Under the pieces are notes generated by a model that was not told the origin of the DNA, made no database searches, and saw nothing but the letters and a program-made list of their open reading frames with translations. A program made the position numbers and the translations under genes. Below, one piece after another: positions 34,960 through 45,927 of a DNA stretch of 64,000 nucleotides (positions are counted from its first letter, which is position 1; each line of letters opens with the position of its first letter). Source of the stretch: Arcuatula senhousia (Eukaryota; Mollusca; Bivalvia; Mytilida; Mytilidae); the NCBI GenBank assembly GCA_963971305.1, contig OZ020306.1, positions 68,979,022 to 69,043,021 of the forward strand, read 5' to 3'.

Positions 34960-35725
34960 TTGTGGTATACAATTGATATTAAATATGCTGTTGTATAAGC
35001 ATTGATACTTCATTATCTGAACATTTCTGTAGGATTTTGCAGTCTGTTTCTACTGACTGAGATTTTATAGTGAATTAGGTGATGTTAACCTCCTTTCGTC
35101 TGTTGATTATGAAGCAGTTAAGTAAGAAGCAAAAAGGCACCAAAGGGGCATTCGAGAGTCAAAAGTCCGAAAGGCCAACGACGAAACCGGTAACAAAAAC
35201 ACTTACAAAAACAGAACGAAGAAACACAAAACACAAAATCAACCGAACGGAAAGGAACAACGCGAACTCAAGTCGTAAAAAGAGTGAACTCAGGTGCTCC
35301 GGAAGAGTGAGCGGTTCCTGTCTGCTATAGCTCACTCGTCTTGTGCATAGTTGATATTTGGTATGCAGTTGCAAAAGCATAAACACAGATCAATATCAAA
35401 ATTTGGTTTGTCTGTTTGCTTCTGTAGTCAAGGTCTACTGATCGAAATTTTATACTGTTCAGGCCAATTTTGTTTTAAGTCTTTTTCTTATGTGAAGAAG
35501 TTATGACACCTAATTGATATTTGGTATGAAGTTGCATTATAGCATTTGTTCAGATCAATACCTTAAGCGTTTTGTCTGTACACTATTCTCCTGTAGTCAA
35601 GGTCTACTGATCGAGATTTTATACTGTTACAGCCAATTTTGTTTTAGGTCTTTTGTATGTGAACAAGTTATGATACCCTATCGATATTTGGTATGCAGTT
35701 ATTTTAGCATCAGTACAGATCAATA
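34960..35725. repeat. Tandem repeat of about 165 bp, split by R2
   Basis: Units anchored on GATATTTGGTATG lie at 35353, 35516 and 35683 (steps of 163 and 167). Each contains GTAGTCAAGGTCTACTGATCG and ATTTTATACTGTT. An older unit at about 34965-35070 (TTGATATTAAATATGCTGTTG, CTACTGACTGAGATTTTATA) is separated from them by an R2 copy. Plus frames in this region are by-products. Confidence 0.7.
35100..35335 (+). mobile_element. R2 dispersed repeat, longest copy
   Basis: AAGAAGCAAAAAGGCACCAA, then GTCAAAAGTCCGAAAGGCC, A-rich centre, AATCAACCGAACGGAAA, and CAGGTGCTCCGGAAGAGTGA mark this as the most complete R2 copy here. It sits inside the tandem repeat at 34960-35725. Confidence 0.65.
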
Positions 35726-35729
35726 TACT

Positions 35730-37009
35730 AGTATATACAAACTGTTCATGTATATGAGTATAATCAATTTAAAGTTGATATTACAGCTTCATTTCACATT
35801 GTGTTAAGCTGCGTCAATGTGAGAAATTCCTTTATCTATTGGGCCCTAAGGTGGGAGAGGAAGCTATGCCGCACCATAAATCCTTGTTTAACCCCTGTCA
35901 TTAGTAATTACTGGGAAAACTTTAACGAAAATATGTTCCCAACTCTTTCGCCTCCTGACATTGACCATAATTTAACTTAAATATTTTACTCCGTGAATAC
36001 TGGCCAAAATAAAGCGTTTTGCCTCCTCTTTTTACTTTTAGGGCGAAACATGATTTTTACATTCATTTTGGACATCCGCTGATTTTCCTTCTGAAGAGCC
36101 ATAGATAATACAAATTTGTTATAAAACACTTTTTTCAGACATACGAGAGACATTTTTGTACATATTTGAAAATTTTTCGATTTCCTAGGTGTGTCTTTAC
36201 TTGGGTTTTGTTTTGCTTTTAATGTAAGACATTTAAGATCGATGATTCAAATTCGGTAGTTTAGTTTTTACTAATGTACAAATTAAATATCCCAAAGCAA
36301 TTGGGTTTGTAAGGTGAACTAGGTTTTATGGTGCTATAATTTTACTTTTCTGCGGTGCTCCTAGTGTCTGGAAGTAACATGCAGCACAATGACGTTGTCA
36401 ACTTCTGAAATATGTTAAGCATGCGGACAAGCAACACATGATAAGAGATTTAAACAAATCGAACCGCTGTCAAAACTGTTAACTAGATGAAATTTTAGAA
36501 GTTTTTTTCTTAACTGAGAAATTCTAATAAGACTTTAAAAACAGAACCTGTTACATTTGTTAAATATTTGTACCTATTATTTCAGGGGCAGATCAAGGAT
36601 TTTGTCAAGGAGGGAGTATCACCAAAAGACGTAAAACCATAAAGTTTAAGCTGAAGTATCAAATTTACACGACAATCTCGATCCATTGTATCATTCACAG
36701 AAATTAAAAAAATTGAATCTTACCATTGTAAAGTCGATCCTATAGTTTTTTGGTTGGAGTATACATGTAACTAAAAGGTCATAAGTCGGCTTAAGATTGC
36801 AAATGCCGCACACACATAAAAATGTAAAACTTATTGTTTGATTGTTAAGGCCCAAGCTTTAAAACTGGCAATATGAAAAAAAAAAGCATCAAAGCAAAGA
36901 CGTCCAAGAGCGTTCAAATGTCGTATATTGATGTCTAAGCTTTATGGTGGCAGATGTATCATTGGTCTATCATAGATTTAAGAAGCAAGTTGCGAAATTC
37001 TTTGACAAC
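35730..37009. other. Spacer, no gene
   Basis: AT-rich, with no frame over 60 codons and no recognised element; GGGGCAGATCAAGGATTTT at 36585 resembles a common short dispersed word (compare GGATCCGCCACTGG near 45838 in inverse). Confidence 0.4.
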
Positions 37010-37160
37010 TAAGTTCAGTTAATTAGTTTGTTAATTGCTTTACTCCCAAGCAGTACGATTTCAACTATTTCAGGAAGATGGACATGAAAGGGTTACAAAA
37101 TGAACTTAAAATGATGATGAAGTGTAGGAAAAGGGAATACAAAACAAATCGGAAAGTAAA
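37010..37160 (+). mobile_element. R1 5' fragment
   Basis: AGTTTGTTAATTGCTTTACTCCCAAGCAG...GGAAGATGGACATGAAAG...ATGATGATGAAGTG...AAACAAATCGG matches the start of the copy at 33135 and stops there. The rest of the element is absent. Confidence 0.65.
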
Positions 37161-37219
37161 GTTTATGGATGTAATGATAACATCAAAGTAGTAGGAAATC
37201 TTTCTAGCCCACAATGTAG

Positions 37220-38935
37220 TGAGGTGAATGTTATGAAACTGTTTGACCTTAATGGTAGACACAAACGTAGTCATGGTCACAAACGATACAAACCGGGATC
37301 TGGTGCCAGTCAAACTCACAACATATCTCTTTCAGACACGTTTGATGATCTGGTCACAAGTCTACAACAACCATTGGGAGTCCATCATGTTCGTAACATT
37401 TTCTATTCACTACGAGTCACGAAACTTACGTGATCTTGGGTTAGAATACGCAGGTACTGATCCATTTTCTCCTTCTTACAGACTTACTAGCATCATCTGT
37501 GACGTTGCCGTTTTTCGTCTGTTTAAGCCTGTAAGAAGTGCACCTCTTACTTCTGAGGATAGAAAATTTCTCCATATTCCATTTAAGAAAGAAGCAGAGG
37601 TACCAATGGGGTATCCGAATGTCAAAAATCCGAAAGGGCAGAGCCAAAACCTGTAAGACCAACAAGAACGGGACAAAAACAGACAACATGTAAAACATGG
37701 CAACACAAAATAACTGAATATCAATCAACATTGCGAACTCCATTCGAAGCAAGAGTGAAATCAGGTGCTCCGGAAGAACAAAGGGATAGATGCTATTAAC
37801 ATCAGCAATATTTTAAATCGTAAGGAAGTTACATCTCAAATTCCTCCATATTTCAAAAATCAGTCAACACCAATTGTTTCCTACCGCTACACTAAAACCA
37901 TAATTAGTAAAATATTCAACCACAAAAAGGCATTGCAGGACCTAAACATTGAAGAATATCTAAAGTCCCCTATGACATGTGATTTCCATGCTTCTCCTTT
38001 TGTCTATGGTCCATCTGGTCATGTCATCACGGGTGATCTTAAGATAATTGAAAAATGATTTATTACGTAATGTGGTTTCCCATGGACCTAAATTCAGGGA
38101 ACTAAAGCGTATAAATTGGAATCACAACTTTAAGATCATCATGGACGCTGTGGAGGACTATGCTAGAGCCTGGATAAAGAGGGAAAAGGACCGAGAACCA
38201 GAGCTTGAATCACTGTCGGACTGGGTTAGGACTATCCGATCTCTTGTACGAAGCTGAATAAACAAACCTCGCAAATGTGTGAACCCCCGGCCTTCTTCTG
38301 TATTTAGAGATCGTGAAGCTCTCAATTGTCTCTTTTCCTTACATGACAAGAATGTTGTGCTTCATAGTGAAATTTGTTGTCAGTTTGAATGACACGAAAA
38401 TGACATAGTTGATCAAAATACGGAACCAACATTTTGGGCCACTTTGTTGGGCCAAAATTATATTTTTTGGGCCAGAATTAAAAAAATAGGGTCAATGGCC
38501 CAAGTGGCCCACGCCAGCGGAAACCCTGTAGCCAACCATAGCTCTTCTGTGTCCTGTTTCAATATTCAAATGAAAAAGGAACATAAAGAGCTACCATATT
38601 TGTACTGGATACCTAAACTTCGCAAAAATCCGTACAAATAAAGGTATATAGCTGGATCTTCATCACGTTCAACTACAGAGCTCTCCGTTCATTTAACTAA
38701 AATCTTGTCTGCTGTCAAAGAAGGTCAACAAGCATACTGCGACACTATTTATTATCGTAGTGGAATCAACCATATGTGGATTTTAATGAACTCAAAAGAT
38801 TTGTTAGATCATTTTAAATCTAGATCATTTTCTGAGGTTCACTCTTTGAAAACGTTCGATTTTTCAACTTTATACACTACCTTTATGGTATTGTCAGATT
38901 TTTATATTTTAGTATTTTTGCAGTGAGTGTGTTGT
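37220..38935 (+). pseudogene. Penelope-like element, N-terminal half, broken (PLE-B)
   Basis: Frame segments in order carry the N-terminal domain and the fingers/palm start of a Penelope-like reverse transcriptase. DPFSPSYRLTS and FLHIPF come before an R2 insertion. After it come INISNILNRKEV, IPPYF, SPFVYGPSGHVITGDL, GPKFRELKRINW, LPYLYWIPKLRKNPYK and motif A TFDFSTLYTT near 38870. Frame is lost near 38043, stops occur near 38256 and 38640, and about 120 bp of unrelated DNA (38410-38530) is inserted. Everything after motif A is missing, so it complements PLE-A, which begins just after that point, but the two are 20 kb apart and in opposite orientation. Non-functional. Confidence 0.8.
37588..37782 (+). 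mobile_element. R2 repeat inserted in PLE-B
   Basis: AAGAAAGCAGAGGTACC... GTCAAAAATCCGAAAGGGC... CAGGTGCTCCGGAAGAAC interrupts the PLE-B frame between FLHIPF and NKGIDAINI, residues that would otherwise be adjacent. This gives both borders of an R2 copy within a few bases: length about 195 bp. Confidence 0.7.
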
Positions 38936-39140
38936 TATATTTATCTTCAGTATATTTCTATGTTTTGAGACTTTGTAGTCTGCTATTACCCATAAGTTAC
39001 TCTTTCTTATTTCATTGGTCAGTTTAGTTTTGGCGGGAAGTTTCTAGTCATTTCCTATTTCATTATTTCCTGTGGTTTTGATACCTTCAGAAGCCATTTT
39101 GGTGATCTCTTTGTATCTTATCTTATCGTCAAATACGTCT
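38936..39140. other. Spacer between PLE-B and R3
   Basis: No gene; AT-rich. It may be part of a longer R3 element, since CCTGTGGTTTTGATACCTTC at 39070 stands before the R3 body, but the minus copies here do not extend so far. Confidence 0.3.
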
Positions 39141-39870
39141 CATACGATCACTAAAAAAATTCTTTCTTCGTTATCAGCCACTAGTAGAAAAGTTCAATAT
39201 TGAGTTAAAAGATATGATAGTTAATTGTTTTAATTAGTGTTTGACTGGTCTGCTGTACTGAGATGATCACCTCAATATCCCTATTGTGTCTCACAACTAT
39301 GTTGTGTTCTATGGTCATTACCGGATCCTAAGATCGCAATGGAAGAGGGAGGTTTGGCGCCATAAAACCTGGTTTAACCCACCACTTCTTTGGAAGTGCC
39401 TGTACCAAGTCAGGACCATTGCGATCTTTAATTCTTCTGGTTTTGTGTTTCTCTCAAATAAAAATTACAGCAAAGTTCCAGCCAAAAGCTTCTGAATTTT
39501 GTTTATGAAAATTGTCATATCCTATATGTCCTATTATGTTCGACTTATCAAACCTAATTCCAATAAAATTTTACAGTGTCACACCATTTTACGTAACTAT
39601 ATATTATGGGTTAAGCAAATTTTACAGTGTCACACTATTCTATGTAACTATATATATTATGGACTTGAAGATCGCAATGGAAGAGGGAGGTTTGGCGCCG
39701 TAAAACCTGGTTTAACCCACCATTTCGTTTGAAATGCCTGTACCAAGTCAGGACCATTGCGATCCACCAGTTCTCCGGTATGACTGATTCGTTTTTGTCA
39801 TTTTCTCTGGACTATGAGATTGATCATTCAAGTTCGGTAGTTTTGTTATTACCTTTATTTGGATTTCAAT
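39140..39870 (+). repeat. R3 repeat, two partial copies in tandem
   Basis: The first copy runs from GATCACTAAAAAAATTCTTTC (39146) through GTGTTTGACTGGTCTGCTGTA, CATTACCGGATCCTAAGATCG, TTTGGCGCCATAAAACCTGG and TGCCTGTACCAAGTCAGGAC to about 39435. A second partial copy (39663-39870) repeats AAGATCGCAATGGAAGAGGG onward. Between them ATTTTACAGTGTCACAC is duplicated at a 51-bp step (39568, 39619). The frame MSHNYVVFYGHYRILRS is open in several R3 copies, but I do not recognise it and treat R3 as a non-coding dispersed repeat. Confidence 0.75.
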
Positions 39871-40064
39871 TTATTCTTTTGGATCTTACTTTATTTCCAT
39901 TTGAGGTTTGTCATATATTAACATATCCTTATATTTAATATTCAAACTCATTAATTTAGCAGAATGAGTGATATTTATGAAAATGGTTAATTTGAATGAA
40001 TAGGTGATTGATGATGAGAGTTTTCAACTGTTTTGGAATTTGACCTTCCAATGTTTTGGTTTAA

Positions 40065-40110
40065 ATGCTACTGATGAGAGGTTACTCCTTGAAATATCGA
40101 TATATAGCAT
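40065..40110 (+). ncRNA. Hammerhead ribozyme, complete core
   Basis: All hammerhead parts are present in order. Helix I 5' strand is ATGCTA (40065-40070), core CTGATGA (40071-40077), helix II GAGG/CCTT closing TTACT (40078-40090), core GAAA (40091-40094), and helix III with A-T plus TAT/ATA around CG. The cleavage site H17 is A40104 after TAT. Helix I 3' strand TAGCAT (40105-40110) is a perfect complement. Open-ended helix I makes it type I; helix III is a 10-nt palindrome, as in forms thought to act as dimers. The CTGATGA/GAAA spacing and both flanking helices are unlikely to arise together by chance. The same family occurs at 14717. Confidence 0.75.
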
Positions 40111-40985
40111 ATCCAAATTAACCGTTTATACCCGCGTTTTGGTATTTGTAATTTTGAGAATGATTGATTTGTGAGTTATATAAATTTTATAAATATTATA
40201 TAACCTTTGCATAAATAAGATTCTATTATTAAGCTGCATAACTTTTCTAAGTTTTTCAATAAAATTATTTTAAACTTTTTAAATAGTCTAAACTTATGGT
40301 TCAAAGTAATTAATAAATATTTTAACTACTGTATGAGTGTGATCTTAAACTTAAACACATTTCTATAGTAAATAAATGTTTAATTGTTAAAGTATTCCAT
40401 TTAAGGGGAGACAATTCATTTTTAATTGTCTTTCAGAATATTTATAAGAATAAATATTCTACTTCAGGTTTTGACTACATGTTTGCTGAATAAATATGAA
40501 GGACTAGCCTTTGCAAGAACCTGTGAGGTATAGTGGTATTGATAAGTTTATTTTAAGGTTTTAACTACTTTGATATATTTCTATATTTTTGATATATCAC
40601 ATTCTGTCATATGTGATACTGTAAGATATGCATAATTAACAAGTGCATATGATCTATAGTTTATATGATATAGCTATCATTTTGAATTACATTCAAAATG
40701 GAATAATTGCACATGAAACACGACTGTATTATTTTAAAAGTTGCAAGAGAAAATACGTTTATATTTTCTTATTTGCTATATCTGTCTATTTTTAACTTAA
40801 ATGTTATGCCTTGTATTGATTTAAACTTTTGTTATTACAGGGTATTTTTCCTTTATATGGTTTTGATGATTAATAAACAATTGTAAAGAACCCTTATTTG
40901 TTTTCGTCTGCGTTTGCCTAGAAAGAAAACACGATTACACCTTGCCACACGAAAATCTAAAATGTCACCTGAAAAAACTTCTCGA
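40111..40985. other. Spacer, no gene
   Basis: AT-rich, with no frame over 60 codons. The first 40 bases continue the hammerhead-bearing repeat (CCAAATTAACCGTTTATACC). Nothing else is recognised. Confidence 0.4.
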
Positions 40986-40989
40986 AAAT

Positions 40990-41280
40990 TAGTGTTTGAC
41001 TGATCTTCTGTACTGCGATGATCACCTCAATATCCCTATTGTGTCTCACAACTATGTTGTGTTCTATGGTCATTACCGGATCCTAAGATCGCAATGGGAG
41101 AGGGAGGTTTGGCGCCATAAAACCTGGTTGAACATACCATTTTGTTTGAAATGCCTGTACCAAGTCAGGACCATTGCGATCCACCAATTCTCCGGTATGC
41201 CTGATTCGTTTTTGTCATTTTCTCTGGACTATGAGATTGATCATTCAAGTTTGGAAGTTTTGTTATTACTTTTATTTGAA
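40990..41280 (+). repeat. R3 repeat copy
   Basis: AGTGTTTGACTGATCTTCTG... CATTACCGGATCCTAAGATC... TTTGGCGCCATAAAACCTGG... TCTCTGGACTATGAGATTGA: near-identical to the copy at 39240-39430 plus 39740-39850 joined, so this is the undisturbed arrangement. It abuts an R1 fragment at 41285. Confidence 0.75.
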
Positions 41281-41284
41281 TGCC

Positions 41285-41600
41285 ACTCGAAAAAGGATTG
41301 ATGGGTATGAAAGGACAAAACACCTTCAGATCCTCTAAATCTTATCAAAACATGCAGCAGGTTTTTTAGCGTGCGAGGGACTGGACATTTTCCTCCAAAG
41401 GTGACCACTATGGTTTGTAGTAAGGTTGTTTCGGATTATAGCCTGACGACAACTGTAAACTCTATATGACAGGGCTGTCTCATTCAACCACATGGTGCAA
41501 ACATCCCAGGCAGGTGTCTGATCGCTACGTGGACTTATACCGACAAGATTTTGCGCTGCTGCGGACTTATTCGCCAACCGACAACCAGAAAGTCGGTCCC
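41285..41600 (+). mobile_element. R1 fragment, diverged
   Basis: CACTCGAAAAAGGATTGATGGGTA... GCAGCAGGTTTTTTAGCGTGCGAG... TGACCACTATGGTTTG... GCCTGACGACAACTG... TCTCATTCAACCACATGG... CTGCTGCGGACTTATTCGCC. Both ends are truncated and there are many substitutions. The minus frame at 41335-41736 is a shadow. Confidence 0.65.
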
Positions 41601-41602
41601 TG

Positions 41603-42640
41603 GTAAGATTCTTACAAGAGGCTCCCAGGAGCCTGAATCGCTCACCTGAACTACACGTATACACAAACTTTATAGATATTATTGTGCTTATACATATGTA
41701 ATTTAAATTTTTGAAATTATGTTGTATAGTTTTCAAGATATAGGGCGAAATAAGTGCAAAATTACAGAAAGGGCAATAACTCCCAAATCAGCGGTTGGAT
41801 CTTTTTCAAAATTTCAGGACAGGTTTATCATAATATGCTGATTACTTTTCTTTCATGCAATTGTTTTATATATAACAATTTTTGGGTTATTAGCAAAACA
41901 TTTCCATTTACCCCTATGTTCTAATTTTGGCCATGGCGGCCATGTTTTTTGACGAATCAAAAATCTGAACAATAGAATTATAGCTTATATGCTATTCAAC
42001 AAATGTGATAAGTTTAAATGCAGTTGGTCTTATGGTGTCAGGCAAGTTAATCTTTGCAATTCAGGGGAAAAGTAATGAAAAATCGTAAATGTTGACGTTT
42101 TAAAGACAATTACATGTACTCCTAAAAGGAATGGTCCAACAGCTTTGACCTAATTACATGAAATATAATAGATCTTGACGTGCTTAATTATATGCAATTT
42201 AAATTTTCGAAATATCTTGTATACTTTAATAAATAAAGTAAAGTAAAAGGCTGAATAAGTGCAAAATTTAGAAAAAAAAAGAAAAGGGGCAATAACTCCT
42301 ATATCGATTGTTGGATCTTTTTGAAAATTTCTAAGCAGGTAGATCTTGAGGTGCTGATTACCTTAACCCTTGCCAGAATGGTGATATTTGTTACCGGTTT
42401 TGAGTTATTTGCAAAAACTGTAATTTGACCCCTATATTCTATTTTTAGCCATGACGGCCATGTTTTTTTACGATTCAAAAATCCGAACGATAGTCTTGTA
42501 CACATAGTGCCACTAAACAACTATACCAAGTTCGTTGCAATTGGACTAATTGTGTCGGACAAGTTATGGTTTAAAAAATTGTTTACAGACGACGAGAGAC
42601 GACGACGACGACGGACGTCAAGTGATGCATATGCAACTAT
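41603..42640. mobile_element. R4 element, partial
   Basis: It starts ACAAGAGGCTCCCAGGAGCC then TGAATCGCTCACCTG, the R4 terminus. Two related halves follow, each with GGCAATAACTCC and TTGGATCTTTTT and a GCCATG(A/G)CGGCCATGTTTTTT block (41930, 42450). It ends with GACGACGACGACGACGGACGTCAAGTGATG (42591-42620). The far hairpin end is missing. Confidence 0.65.
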
Positions 42641-44080
42641 ATCGGTCATTATTATGTTCGATAACTCTTGTCAAGTATAACGCTTTGTGGTAGATTAAAC
42701 AATATTTAATGTTTACTAGTTTTACCATTTTAATGTTTAAGAAAATAGATAAATAACCGGACACATATTTTTTTACAAATTAAAACATATTGAAAATAAA
42801 ACGTAATTATATAGTTATGTTAAATTTTAGTTAGTATGGTATGATACAATTCAATGTTAAAAAAATATTTTATTTTATAAAGTTTCCATTTTTGAGGAAA
42901 TAAAGATATGAATGAATGTATAATAAACGCAAGGGTAGCTTTAAATTAAAAGATTATGTGCTAATTACAATCATGATATACAATGAACATGTTAATTGTT
43001 ATCTTTAATTATTACATGTAGCTGAGGTAATTAAGTTTCATGCGAACTGAAGAGGGTAAATATAACACCTTCTATACAAATATCATATAATTTTATATAC
43101 TAGTAAAGTTCTGTATTCTACACGTATGCAAAACTTTATAAACGTTTGTGGCCGAACGATCAAAGTTTTCTAGATTGAAAGAATTAGCATGTCTGTCTGA
43201 TTTACCTTTGAACTACGTGTGAAGGTAGATAAGGTCCAAAATTATATAATTTTGAAGGTGAAAACAAGCAACCAAGAGACAAAAGATAAAAGATTAAGTA
43301 ATTGATATATTATACGTTAACAATCAAATTCGCGATTATATGAGATTAAATCTATAATAGAAAAAAATATTAATTTATGTACACAGAGGCTAGAGAGTAA
43401 CCACGTGAAAATGGCCAATTTCAAGATTAAATTTGCAATTTCAAATGAATTTGGAAGGACGAAAATAATAAATTAAAGTTTCAAAAGTTGAACATCTGTG
43501 ATGTATGATACTTGGTCTGTTGGTTTGGACGTCCGACTAGTCAATATTGTTTACGGGAAAGAAGAATTTTGATGTTAAAGTTGTGGTTCTCGTCCAATAT
43601 TGCACCAAATCTAACAATACACAATAGGCTATTGTTAAGAATCTTAAATCTAATTTGGAAGGGCATAAACCAACAGCTTAACTATCGAAATTTAGATAGC
43701 TGGATTCCTCTTTGTCTTCTCTATCTAAATAAACGTCCGACTAGTAAAATTTTTAAAAAATATTCTTTTAATTTGATATTTTTTGGCAAATCCTATGCAT
43801 TTAACATTGACCAAATGATGTCCTTCATAATTATCGATTTTATCTATCAGGTCACGTGATGACCGCTATAGTTGGATATGGGTAAAAGCTCACATGGACC
43901 TTTGGTCTAGAGCTAGAAAGGATCATTAGACAGATGATTGATATCGACTCTCTTTACGTTTTACGCCACAAATTATATGTGCCTGTCCTAAGCCAGAAAT
44001 CTTTAACAACGCTTTCGTTTCTACTTGTCTTTTTGATGTTATCTGTTCCTTGTTTAAGAAGTAAGTCTAACTGTGACTAT
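42641..44080. other. Gene-free stretch
   Basis: No gene is supported. An R4 3' terminus fragment, AAAGCTCACATGGACCTTTGGTCTAGAGCTA, lies at 43888-43918. The plus frames at 43512-43859 and 43934-44239 lack domain features; the second overlaps a repeat (44080-44270) that recurs at 52855-53030 (GGA(C)TGGATTT, GCAG-(A)CC, CTGGCCTCG, TCGCGTACA). Confidence 0.4.
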
Positions 44081-44423
44081 TACAGGACTGGATTTAAGCT
44101 ATATGCATTTTATTTAGACCATGGGCCAATTGCAGAACCGCGAGCAGCGCCTACTGGCCTCGTTAAAGGCTGCATGCGGTTGTCCATTGTGGTTTTTCTG
44201 AATCGCCGCTTGATTGTGGCCTGTGTCGCGTACACTTAATATTTCACATCTCACTATGTTCTTTCTTACATTTTTTATCTTAACAATAATGCAAATTATC
44301 AGTTATCACTAATAAGCGTCCTTAGAATATTTAAACAGTATAAGTTCTAAGAATGCTGGAATTCATGCAGAGCTTTTCACATAAATTAAAGTGACAACAA
44401 AGTTCCATACAATAAATTTTGCT

Positions 44424-44467
44424 ACGCCTGACGCGCGTTTCGTCTATTCAAGACTCATCAGAGGCGC
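44424..44467 (-). ncRNA. Type I hammerhead ribozyme, minimal (PLE-type)
   Basis: On the minus strand: helix I 5' strand GCGCCT (44467-44462), core CTGATGA (44461-44455), helix II GTCT/AGAC around TGAAT, core GAAA (44441-44438). A two-base-pair helix III (AC/GT) closes the palindromic tetraloop GCGC, then comes cleavage triplet GTC with the scissile bond after C44430, and helix I 3' strand AGGCGT (44429-44424), fully paired with one G-U. Every invariant core base is present. Very short helix III with a palindromic loop is the known form in Penelope-like retroelements and animal retrozymes. No PLE protein frame is adjacent, so this may be an orphan terminal repeat or a non-autonomous element. 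Confidence 0.85.
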
Positions 44468-44499
44468 TCTACCAAAAAAGATTGAAAATGCCAAACAGT

Positions 44500-45240
44500 A
44501 TATGATTATGAAGAGCATAGAACAATAAAACCAAAATTACCAAACTGAGGGAACCAAATTATTACTAAGATGATCAACCTATATCTGGGGTAGGAAGAAC
44601 CTTAGGGTTAAGACAATTTTGAAATTTAAACGGATAATTTAAAGCTTTGATGTTTTCTCCAACACAAAAGTGTTGGTGCCGGAGCGGGCTAACCTCGGGG
44701 CAAATGCGAGTGCTGTATATTCACCGAAGTGGATTTTTACAAATTATGCATTTTTGTACAACAGAGATTGTTAGTCCTGATTGAAAACGTGTTTCTTTTA
44801 AACTTTACACGTCGATCAGTACTGTAATCAAGATTACAAAACTGTACATAAGGGTGGTCACACATGAACTTTGTTATATCAAACATTTTTTTTTTATTTT
44901 TGATGAAAACGATAGATTATTGTCCACTGTATCAAATAACAAAAGGAATATGATAGGTCCGAGTTCTTGTTTCCGAGAAATATGACGTCAGACATTTGAA
45001 TCAGACTCCTCAAGATTTTATACCACTTGAACATTGTGACGTTTTTGGCCTTAAAAATCAATAAGATGTGTCAAGAATTTCAAGACATTTTGTACAGTTT
45101 GGTTTTAAGGTCTAAATTATCTGAAAACGTAGGGGACAGTGTGCAAAAAATTTCTTCGGTAACTAAAGGTTAAAACTTGAGGAGTTCGGAAATTAGACTG
45201 AAATTCAGAAACCCGAAGAGTGACCATCATTGATTAACAA
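44500..45240. repeat. Dispersed repeat region
   Basis: Its right part (45115-45235) matches 10830-10935: GTGTGCAAAAAATTTCTTC, AACTAAAGGT, GAGGAGTTCGGAAATTA, GAAACCCGAAGAGTGACCATC. The left part (44500-45100) is unremarkable AT-rich DNA. No gene is seen. Confidence 0.45.
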
Positions 45241-45861
45241 ATTAAAGGTAAAATCAATGCAGTCACACATGTAAGTAACGTATGCCCCCGGGCCCGGGGG
45301 GGGGGGGGTACTCCCTATATAGCAATATACGGGATGTGCATTTTTAAGGGTCGATTTTTCACAACTTTTTTTATAAGATTTGGGTATCTTTTTTTAAGCA
45401 GTACACATAGATTTGGTACCCATTTTTGTTGAGGTCTTACATAGGCACGAGAGTCAAAACAGAAAAAGTTTTATAGACTTGGGTCTTTTGCGTTTTGGGG
45501 ATACTTAACGAAATTAAGATGTCATTTTAAGTAAGAAAGAGACTTATAATTTATTTTATAAAGCCCCGTATAAATGAAAAAAAAAAATTAAATGACTCTC
45601 ATTTCGTTACATAGATATATGTAATTTTTCGCATGTTTTGACGATTTTCTGACATAAATTCAGGTACCAATTTCAATCTACAAAATGCACACCCCGTCAT
45701 AAAACACCAGAGTGGCATGTTTATGTAACATGTTACCATCAAGTTACCTTTTGTGTACACTTTTATTATAGAAAGTGTGACAGGAAAATCATACTTGTAA
45801 ACATCAGGGGGTGTCACGTGCACTGTTTGACACCTGGATCCGCCACTGGTTTTTGCAACCT
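45241..45861. repeat. GGGTACTCCCTATATAG repeat, no gene
   Basis: It starts with a GC palindrome CCCCCGGGCCCGGGGG (45285-45301) within a G-run, then GGGTACTCCCTATATAGC. The end ACACCTGGATCCGCCACTGG (45831) recalls a common short dispersed word. The 74-codon minus frame at 45599-45823 has no domain. Confidence 0.4.
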
Positions 45862-45867
45862 TTTATT
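45862..45867 (-). terminator. Polyadenylation signal AATAAA of the C1q gene
   Basis: AATAAA on the minus strand lies 60 nt after the C1q stop codon at 45928. Confidence 0.5.
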
Positions 45868-45927
45868 TGAACAATCGATAAGCAATGTCTGAAGAGTAAT
45901 TGTAATTTCTATTTCTTTAATGATAAG

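Noticed and set aside
16192..38935. PLE-A and PLE-B as two halves of one element
   Set aside because: They are 20 kb apart in opposite orientation with other elements between; each is a separate truncated copy.
41335..41736. 133-codon minus frame
   Set aside because: Spans the junction of an R1 fragment and an R4 end, so it cannot be one gene.
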